Positions 49,376 to 64,000 of a stretch of DNA of 64,000 nucleotides are shown piece after piece. The notes beneath the pieces are model-generated. The model saw only the letters and a program-made list of their open reading frames with translations. It searched no databases and was not told the origin of the DNA. The DNA lies in NCBI GenBank assembly GCA_019925105.1, contig JAHGAU010000001.1, positions 248,001 to 312,000 on the forward strand. Reading direction: 5' to 3'. This DNA is from Niebla homalea. Lineage: Eukaryota > Ascomycota > Lecanoromycetes > Lecanorales > Ramalinaceae. The translations under genes and the position numbers were made by a program. How positions within the stretch are numbered: position 1 is the stretch's first letter; the number at the start of each line of letters is the position of its first letter.

Positions 49376-50406
49376 TAATTGATTGATTTATTTATATACG
49401 AGTTTAGCTACTTCAAGTTAATTTCAGCATTCTATAATACTGGTGGTTAAGTTACGGTTATTTTAATATTTATATTTATTTTAAACTTATCGTTTTAATT
49501 TTAAAAGGGAAAAGGAAACCGTAATCGGCTAACTTAACCTTAGTTTACCCCAAATATTATCCCGATTTAAATAAAAACGTTTCCCCCGTAATTATTTACC
49601 TTAATATTATAATTAAGTCTTTACGTTAATTTAATTAAAATTAATAATTATTTTAAATTTCATATTTTTTATTTCCGTTAAAATTTTTTTACTTTTTAAC
49701 GTTTAAATCCGTAATAAGGATTTAATGATAATATTAAGTTTAATTAAAGGAAAACGGCTTTAATTATATAATGTTATTTCTTTTAACGCCCGGACTTTAT
49801 TTTAAATACTTTATTATATAACTTTTTAAATTAACCTTATTTAATCTTAATTTTAACCTTTTAACGCTAAATCCTTATAACCCCTTTTTACCGGCCTTAC
49901 GTAATAATTAGGTTTATTTAGGGTTAACTACGGGTACCGGCGAATCGTTAAATATTTATTACTATTTTATCTATATTAACCATATAACTTACCGGATAGG
50001 GTTTAAGGGCTCTTAACGAAATCGTCCTTTACCCTTAAAATATTCGATTATTCTATAGTTTATCTTCTGTTGAAAAAGTGAATTAGAAAGAATTTCTTAT
50101 TCAATATAATATTTCAACACTCCCCTATATTGGAGAAGCAATTCTTTGAATTTCAGGTTTTTCCGGAATTCAGTTGGTTTTAACTTAAACGTGCAAATAT
50201 TTTAACCAAATAATCAAATGACTCTTCCGGGGCTCGAACTCGGCCCCTTAATCTTGGCACTTAACAACGTTTTTTCTCGGAGTTCTACCACTGCGCTAGC
50301 TCGGGCTTATAACCTGTTGAAAAAGTGAATTACAAAGAATTTCTTATTCAATATAATATTTCAACATCTTCTGCACTTAAAAATGCCATTCCGCCACGCT
50401 CGCCCC
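49376..50406 (-). mobile_element. 728-bp retroposon, copy 2, interrupted by a miniature LTR element
   Basis: Flanked by the duplication ATATACTTAATAT (49363-49375, 50407-50419). Without the inserted 304 bp (299-bp element plus duplicated target) it is 727 bp and co-linear with 38083-38810. It keeps more GC than copy 1. On the minus strand the 5' end has TGGCGGAATGG (A-box-like) and, about 40 nt further, ATCGAATAT (B-box-like). Confidence 0.75.
50068..50366 (-). mobile_element. 299-bp miniature LTR retroelement (TRIM) carrying a tRNA-like sequence
   Basis: Two 52-bp terminal repeats, 50068-50119 and 50315-50366, differ at one base; both begin TGTTGAAA and end TTTCAACA. The 5-bp target duplication TCTTC is at 50063-50067 and 50367-50371; the uninterrupted site is present in the homologous repeat at 38772-38776. 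Read on the minus strand, the interior starts directly after the LTR with GGTTATAAGCCC (priming site matching the anticodon arm of tRNA-Met, half-tRNA type). It ends with AGGGGAG as polypurine tract directly before the second LTR. Inside are an A box TAGCGCAGTGG (50298-50288) and a B box GAGTTCGAGCC (50241-50231). Confidence 0.85.
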
Positions 50407-52618
50407 ATATACTTAATATATATACTTAATATTAAAGCATTTACGTAATATCGGTTTATAAATAAATATCCAGAAATATAAATTTAAATCCTAATAAATT
50501 AAATTCTTAAGGCTTATTTTCATTATTAATAAGCTTAAAATAAACCTTAATAAAGTAAATAAGATTAAGGATTAACCGGTCCCCGGTAACCTTGAAAGCC
50601 TTTAAAGATTTATTAATTTCTATAATTTTTATTAAAGATTTATCCTTTAATTTTTTAGAATACTAAAACGTTTTCTAAAGCTTATTAAAAAGGAAACTTT
50701 ATTTATATATTCCCCGGAGTATTAAAAGGCTTACGCGATACTTAAGGAATTTCTTATTACGGCCCTTATATTAATTTATTATAATCCTAATAAAAAAACG
50801 ACCCTTAAAAAAACCTTTTAAATTACGTTTTAAACGGCATTTTTCTTAATATAATAAAACTGGAAAGTTTTACTTAAAAGCTTGTCATTTAAAAGTATAT
50901 TATTAATTAAATATATTTGTAATATTATAATAAGGAATTCTTTATTATTATTTAATATTCAAAGAACTAACGGTTAAAATTGAAATTATAAAGAAACCCT
51001 TTTATACCTTTAACGATAATTACACCTTAAAGTACTTTATTAAGAATTAAAAGCTTATAAAACGTTACATTCAATACCTTAATATCCTTTTTAAATTTAA
51101 TTTTAAAATTATTTATTACCCGGGTAAATAAAGTCATAAAGCTAATGCCCTTACTTAAATACCCGGTTATTAATTATAAGGCCATAACGATAATAAGGTT
51201 AAAGATTAGGTTTAAACCGTTTTAACCCTTAAGTACCTTAAAATCTTAACCTTAAATAAAAAGGAAAAGGTACCGGTATTAACTTATTTAATCCCTAAAA
51301 GATTTAGGCTTTATAAGTAAATCCGTCAAGTTAACCGTTTTAATAAAGGCCTAACGGAGTTTAAGAAAGTAATTATAGAAAATAAAATATTCAATTTTAA
51401 AAACGTATTTTTAATCCGTATTAAAGTCCGGTTTAATATCCTTATTAATAAAGGTAAATTATAAGTACTAACGTTATTTATCATAGATATCTTAAAGTAT
51501 ATTTATAATGAATTAATAAGTAATTATCCCGGCTGGGATTATACGATTAAACTTACTTTTTAATACTTCTTTTAATTTACTTTATAGGACGATATTAATC
51601 GCTATATTTTAGATTATAATATTTATTTTTAATTTAAAACCCCGCAATAAAAATTTATAGGACGATTTTATTAATTAAAAATCCCGGAATAAAGATAAGT
51701 TAATTTCCTAATTAATTGTATTACCGGATTATTTAAATATAAGGATATAAACGTTATTTTTACCGTAATTTATATATATTATTTAAAAACCGATATTATA
51801 TCCTTTATTATATTAAAAAGGAAAGGATTTTTATTAAGGAAATATTTAAGTATTACGGCCTTCCGGATAATATGATTTTAAATTATAACCCTTAATTTAT
51901 TAATAAAATATAACGTTCTTTATTATATTAACTTAAAATTAATCACCGGATTTTGATTTTTAATCCTATTAAAAATAACAGTTAAATTAAAAACATAAAT
52001 TTAAAAATAAAGCAGGGACTTTAAATTTATATAAATTATTTATAAAACGATTAAGTATGATAATTATTTATAATGGAATTTACGGATAATAATAACCTAA
52101 ATCGATTAATTAAAATAATACTTTTGTATTTCAATAAGGGTTTATATTTAAAAAATATTATTTAAGCTTAATAATATTAATTACGTTACCGTTTATAAAT
52201 AACTTTAAATTAGAGAAGTAATTAATATTATTGAAATTATACAAGAAATTCTTAATATAGCCCGCTTTAATCTTAATAAATCTTATAATAAAACGTTAAA
52301 TAAGTTAATCGTTAACGTAAAGTTTAAAATTAACGATAAAGGTTTATATAAACGTTAAGTATTTAATAATTAATCGATTTCATAAGAAGTTGATTTATAA
52401 ACTCTTTGAGCCCTATATTATCCTTAAATAATATTATTCTTCTTATAAATTAAACGTTTTAAATACTTTTTAAGCTTATATTATTTTCTATATAAATAAC
52501 TTAACTTATATTCTTAATTAAAAAGAAATTATATTTATTAAAAAAAATTCATATACCTTTTAAACCCGTTATTATAAACAAAAAAAGCATTAAAAAACAA
52601 AAGCTTAAAGAAATTATT

Positions 52619-53266
52619 TATCAGGGTTCAGGGTGTTGATAGCGTAGGAGTAGGCCCTACCGGGCCTACCCCGGGCCAAGCCCGGGGTTAATCCGGCACC
52701 TAGGAATGTTATTAACTGGGTATATTAGGGCGTTCGGCCTCTTCACTTTTATACCTCGGTACTTTAATATCTTTAATTATACGCAATATACCTTTTATTT
52801 TTTAACTACCTGAAAGGGGCTTATACTTTAATATTATATTAAAGTTAACCTATTTATGCCTTCATAGGGAATAGCGAGGTAAAATAAAGGCTTTTATTAA
52901 TAATACTTACCAATAACGGACGGTAAGTTAACAATTAATAACGATACTGGACGGGCGGTAATTACGGTTAAAATACATAGCGATTAATATCCGGACGGGC
53001 CATAAGAAAACGTTAATAATTAAGATAAAAGGTTAGGATAACTTTAAATAAGTAGATATTGATTCTATTAAGATATATAAAGAATTAATCCAAGGGTTAA
53101 GCCTTAATAAGGCGATTTAAAGGCTATAAGTAAAATAGACCTTAAAAGAACTATTACAAATCCAGTTAAAAATAGGTCTATGAAAGCCTATAGAATCCTC
53201 ACCTACCTTTCCACTTATTAAAACCTTTAATTAGGATATCTGGTTTTATACTTACTCTATAATATA
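52619..53266 (+). repeat. Gypsy LTR, right copy
   Basis: Partner of 40691-41318. It directly follows an A-rich stretch ending the pol region. Confidence 0.65.
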
Positions 53267-53568
53267 AAGGAGTAGTATTTCTTGAAATGTGAGGTGTAAG
53301 TTCCTTGATTATCTCCTATGTATAGAGGTGCGATTAAGTACTTTTAAATCCTGGTTACCTTAATCGGGTCTAGCTTCAGATTATATTTAATCTACTTAAA
53401 TACCGGGTAATTAATATAAGTACTTTTAATACTCCCCTTTAAGCTTTAATATATATTACTTATATATTCATTTATTTATAATACTATATTCTATCACTTT
53501 ATTTAAGCTTTAATTTTTATATACCTAACGTATATCCCATTTAAATAATATTTTCTATAAGCTATTAA
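53267..53568. other. Unassigned moderately AT-rich tract
   Basis: Lies between the Gypsy right LTR and a short tandem repeat. Some GC-richer stretches near 53,300-53,450 suggest a weakly mutated repeat or an LTR of the adjacent Copia element. Termini are not resolved. Confidence 0.35.
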
Positions 53569-53890
53569 AGCTCCCCTATAGCGGTAGTCTTTGCTCCCCT
53601 ATAACGGTGGTTTTTGCTCCTTTGTTGATTGATTGATTTATTTCTACTACGGATCTAGCTAAGCTAATTCCGGCGTTCCTTAATACGCGGCCTTTTAGCC
53701 TTGCTGGTAACCGCAAAAACCTGATACTTATAACGTCAGGATAAAAACCGGCGTCCACCAGACCTCCACCCTGTATTCCCCTAAGGTAGAGGATGTCAAC
53801 GGCCGTCCAGAGAGTGGCTATCCATTCGTACACTTCCCGTGTTCCAACTCCACCTTTGCTCCTTTATAGTAATGGTCCTTTTACAGTAAA
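53569..53890. repeat. Tandem ~23-bp repeat, split by a LINE fragment
   Basis: Three units beginning GCTCCCCTATAGCGG, GCTCCCCTATAACGG and GCTCCTTTATAGTAATGG follow each other. The third is interrupted by the insertion at 53624-53854. Confidence 0.6.
53624..53854 (-). mobile_element. 231-bp 5'-truncated LINE 3' end, nearly unmutated
   Basis: Homologous, in inverted orientation, to the LINE end at about 29,970-30,198. The 11-bp target duplication TTTGCTCCTTT is at 53613-53623 and 53855-53865. It reads into a short (AATC)n tail on the minus strand. The minus frame gives EWIATLWTAVDILYLRG and ends in RNAGIS, likely the C-terminus of the LINE ORF. GC content is normal, unlike its surroundings. Confidence 0.85.
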
Positions 53891-53899
53891 ATACCTTGG

Positions 53900-56800
53900 A
53901 AGATTATACTTATAGCTTTAAATATATATTATTTATTCCCTTAAATTATAAAACAGGCGCGGCGATAGTAAGCTTTTTTATATTGTAAATTATTTTTTAA
54001 TAACCCTTTAAGGTACGCGATTTTATCCGGGTATATTCAGGGATGAATATCGCTTTTTTAAAATATTTTCTTAATTTTCTTATTTTATATATTAAATTTA
54101 CATTAAAAATATATTCTCAAATTCCTCAAAACTAATAATAACCTTCCTTAAAACTAATAATAACCTCCCTATAAGTAATCAGGAGCTCCCTTTATAAATA
54201 GCTTAAAACTTATTTTAAGTAACCTAAAGATAAAGCTATAAGATTATTAATATTATTAATAAAACTTTAATTAATATAAGGACGTTCCGGGGGTATTTTA
54301 AGGTTAAATACCTTATAAAACCCCTTAAAGGGTTAATATAATAAGGGCTTTATTAAACCGTTAACGATTTACTTATACGTTGGGATATATTTTAAATTTA
54401 CCCGGTTATCCTTTATAATTTCTTACAGCTAATATTATTAAATACCTATATATTTAATCCGGGTATAAAATATGGGGTTTTTAAGGAAAGTTATAATGCT
54501 TTAATTATTTCCGTAAATAATAATAATAAGGAAATTCCCGGCTTAATATAGTTTAATTTTACTTAAAAGTTATTTAAGCTATAAGGCCTCTTTAATTACT
54601 TATATTTATCCTATATATTCCGCTTTATAAATAAAGAAAACAATTGTAACTTAACGTTTAAATTATTAATTAATCGCGGTACTTTTAATATTAAATATAT
54701 AGCCCGTAATAAACCTCCGGGTTAAATTTATGGTAAAGTTAAAGTCAATATAATTATTAAAAGCTTTTAATTTACCCCGGTATATTAATTGAAAAGTAAT
54801 AATAATACGGAGGTAACGTAAAATTCATTTTATTAACTTTTAATAATACTCAGTAAAATTCAAGGTATATCGGTTATTTATTAAAACGGAATAAATAATA
54901 TTTAAATAAGTTTTAAGTATAATATATATTAAAAAACCTACGGCCGATTAATATTTCTTCCGGAAAATTAGGTCGGCTTTATAACCTTTAAGTATAAGCT
55001 CCGGCTTATATTTTAATTTTATAAGGATATATATAAACGTAATATTTTATTATTTATATTCTTTAATAACTTTTTTTATATAAACTTTTTAATTAACTTA
55101 AAGTATTTTATTTTAACGGTCTCTTATAATTATTATATATAAGTAATAATAAATTAACCTTAAGTTAAATATACGGAATTAATTATTAAGTATCTTTAAG
55201 TTTATAATGTTTTCTTTAAGTAGGTTAATAATTAGGATATTATTTACGTAAAGAATTATAATTATCTTATCTTTAGGATATATAAATACGTAATAATCCA
55301 TAAGTATTAACTTAAACACTTACTTTTTTTATAAAGGTAAAAAAGTAATAATACAATAATTAAAAGAATTACTTTAGTCCGTAAAGGGCCTTATTAAGTT
55401 TATAATATATATTAGTGCCCTTTTCTTAACTATAAAGTTACTTTATATAAACATCTTCCTTAATTAAATTATAAAGAAAAACTATTTTTACGTTTATTTA
55501 CTTTAAGTCTTAATTATTAACCGCTATTAATACGAAAAGCACCTTATAACTTATAAGTTTAATTATTAAAGTGAAAGTTTTATTATAATCGATATTTTCT
55601 TATTATTCGTAACCACGGATTACCCAGCGGGCCTTATATTGAATAATTAAACCGTTAACGCCTTTCTTGAGCATAAAGATCTATCGTTTTTTTATATATC
55701 ATTTTTAATATAAAAGCCGTATTCGTCCTTTTCCGTTAATTATTAAATTATTTTATAATAAGTATCTTTTATACCTTCTTAATAAGTTTTTAACTTAAAT
55801 AATTCCGGCTTATTCTTAAATAATATTAACGTTAAGTAATAAATATCCTTTTCTTTATTTAAGATAATTATATTAATAAAAATAAATAGCGGGTTTAAAG
55901 ATATATCCAGGAACTTTAAGTACTTGAGAGCTTTAAGCATAAGGTTACCCCGGAGGATAATTTTAATTTCTTCCCGTAATTTATTAAACCACTACTTATC
56001 TTAATTAAAAAGTTATTAAGTTTAAGGGTAATCTCCTTATTCTTTAACCGGAAATATATTATTTATAAATATATTATTTAAGATATTATTGATAAACGCG
56101 TTATTATAAACCTAATTCTTATAATTCTTTTTTAAAGTAAGGATTTATTAAGGTTGTCGGAGTTATTTAAGGGAGTAATTTTCCGTTCCCTAATATGGAC
56201 GTTAAAGAAACGTTTTATATTCTTAATAAAAGTCCGCGTTCGGGGGTTAAAGACCCAGTATATCTTAATAGTCTTATTCTTATAGCCTAGGAGTATAAAT
56301 AAATCGGCCCTTTTATTTAAGGAGGTCCGGTACTTTATAATCTTAACTTATATTAATAACCCAATTATTGATAAATATAATAAATCCGATTCTTAATTAT
56401 ATTATACTTAATATAAAGTAATCTTCCCTTTTAAGTTAAATATAGGTTTTTTTATAATAAGGTAATTAATAATTATAATAATTTCCGGCTATAAATTCTT
56501 AAATAAGTTTATATTATGGATTATTATATGGGTCCGCTTTTTAATTTCCCGGTTAAATTTTTCACTTACGGGGTTTTATTTAAGGTTACTTTATACCGTT
56601 AATTTATAAATAATACTATAATTTTTAAGGTAATCTTAAAAGTTCTTTAATATATATTTACCTTTACCGTTTATTTATAAGTACCTGATTTTCCGGTTAA
56701 CAATTTCGTATTTAATTTCAAATAACTTAAATTTACGGGTTACGTCTAACTTATAGAGTATTAAATAGACTTTTAATATATAAGTAAAGTTATTTTAGAA

Positions 56801-57152
56801 AGTAATAAAATATTTAATTATATTAAAGCTTATCGGATTAATAAGCTTTATAACATCTGAATAAATAAGTTTTAATAAAGTAATCTTTAACTTAAAATAT
56901 CCCTTATAAAGCCGAAAGGTTATTTTATTAAAAGCATAATATAAATACGCTACCTCCTTTAAGGGCTTTTCTTATTTTTTTATTTATATTTAAAAAATAT
57001 CCCTGTTAATACTATAGTTAACTTAGCGATAAACTAAAGGCCGAAATACCCTATCCTTATATATTAAGTTAATATATCGTTTAATACGTTAATACCGCTA
57101 TTATTAGCTAAAGTAATACTTAAAGATTTAATATAAAAAGTTATTCTTACCG
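53900..57152 (-). mobile_element. Ty1/Copia retrotransposon 2, pol part, RIP-degraded
   Basis: Minus-strand frames give Copia order. A GAG-pre-integrase-like ILTxHRRIGHLG lies near 57,050. The integrase end, LFILLGYKNKTIKIYWVFNP, is near 56,250. Reverse transcriptase gives KKGVNGLIIQYKARWVIRGYE near 55,600, YKLNKALYGLK near 55,400 and YVNNILII (YVDD box) near 55,240. RNase H gives GYIFNIKSTAIN and KAEYI near 54,620-54,710. Copia element 1 is inserted at 57,153, and the 5' part probably resumes after 63,477. LTRs are not identified. Confidence 0.75.
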
Positions 57153-63477
<6,325 letters not shown>

Positions 63478-64000
63478 TACCGGGAGTATATAAATTTACC
63501 GGGTCCTTTAATTATTATCCGTTTAAACCGGGAAGTCATTATTTTAACTTTATTATTTAAAAGTTAAGTCTTTAAAAAAAGGTTTACTTTATTATTAAGG
63601 GAATAAATAAAGTTTAGAAACTTAATTATTACCTTTTTTCCGTCGATATTATAAATTACCCGGGCGTTATTAATACCGTTTATATAGTTAATTTACGTTA
63701 AGCCTGGCCTTAAAGTTATTATTTAATAAGGCTAAAGGTTATTATTAAAGAATTTTTTTTAATAAAAAAAATATTTATTATAACCGTTATTTAAAATTAT
63801 TAACTTTTATTAATTAATGAGTTAAAGGATATTATTATATATTTAAATTTAACGTCTACGTTTATTATATTATAAGCTTCCTTTAAAACCGATAAATTTA
63901 TTAATATAATAATAATAATAATAACTTCTTTAATCTTTAACTTCTTTAACCCCCGAAATAACGTCTTAATATTTTTTCTTAAAGTAAAAAACCCAATAAT
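63478..64000 (-). mobile_element. Probable continuation of Copia element 2 (5' part), cut by the window edge
   Basis: RIP-degraded sequence following the insertion site of Copia element 1. By position it should be the gag/protease part of element 2; frames are too damaged to prove it. Confidence 0.4.

Larger units (their letters stand above)
40691..53266 (+). mobile_element. Ty3/Gypsy retrotransposon, RIP-degraded, with at least seven nested insertions
   Basis: Long terminal repeats of about 630-650 bp at 40691-41318 and 52619-53266 start TGTCAGGG (second copy TATCAGGG, a RIP change) and end CTATAATATA. Between them, after removing insertions, frames on the plus strand follow gag to pol. Reverse transcriptase at 48,440-48,640 gives KGFIELNKVPYKSFILF then LYVNYRSINVIIKRN. 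RT continues through 49,191-49,375 and 50,420-50,640. RNase H lies near 50,700-50,900. Integrase at 51,650-52,000 gives DFITGLPKSK-like residues and KYYGLPDN. All frames carry stops from C-to-T and G-to-A changes. No perfect target duplication was found at the outer ends. Confidence 0.7.

Noticed and set aside
50221..50312. Functional tRNA gene on the minus strand
   Set aside because: A and B boxes are present, but the 7-bp acceptor stem does not pair and the D-arm is imperfect; better read as a tRNA-like part of the miniature LTR element.

Overview
The window is from a filamentous ascomycete (Pezizomycotina). The evidence is the short GT-AG introns of about 47-165 nt, the fungal-specific families (lipase/NB-ARC STAND protein, PTH11-like rhodopsin-fold protein, fungal arylsulfotransferase, HeLo-like/ankyrin protein), and a very AT-rich block with the signature of repeat-induced point mutation (RIP). 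A Dothideomycete with an AT-isochore type genome fits, but the sequence does not prove the class.

Layout. Positions 1-26,405 are ordinary, gene-bearing DNA with seven genes. They are a STAND/NLR-type gene with an N-terminal alpha/beta hydrolase domain (minus, cut by the left edge); an ARF exchange factor with Sec7 and PH domains (minus); an amino-acid permease (plus, six exons); a PDAP1/PP28-type phosphoprotein (plus, three exons); a HeLo-like plus ankyrin gene (plus, with one doubtful junction); a seven-helix PTH11-like receptor (minus); and, divergently transcribed from it, an arylsulfotransferase-like enzyme (plus). Most of the open frames had to be joined across introns, and the junctions are given in each entry. 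The two STAND-like genes and the PTH11-like/arylsulfotransferase pair are accessory-type genes (self/non-self recognition, sensing and secondary chemistry). The Sec7 factor, permease and PDAP1 genes look like housekeeping or general physiology genes.

Positions 26,406-64,000 are a nested transposon graveyard. TpA, ApA and TpT dominate; CpA and TpG are nearly gone, while CpG survives. No intact gene remains. It can still be dissected, because terminal repeats, target-site duplications (TSDs), shared priming sites and residual protein motifs survive. The parts are: a 10-kb element with inverted ends containing a degraded LINE; a 320-bp island of normal DNA; a Ty3/Gypsy element (about 40.7-53.3 kb) broken by at least seven younger insertions; two Ty1/Copia elements, one nested in the other; two families of short-LTR non-coding elements; a 250-bp LTR-like family with TG...CT ends; solo LTRs; and a 728-bp retroposon with a fixed 5' end and a LINE-like tail.

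The most unusual object is a 299-bp miniature LTR element (50,068-50,366, minus). It has 52-bp LTRs, a 5-bp TSD, a half-tRNA-type priming site shared with the neighbouring Copia element, and tRNA-like A and B boxes. Its empty site is preserved at 38,772 in another copy of the host repeat. I found no CRISPR array, no rRNA and no convincing functional tRNA gene.
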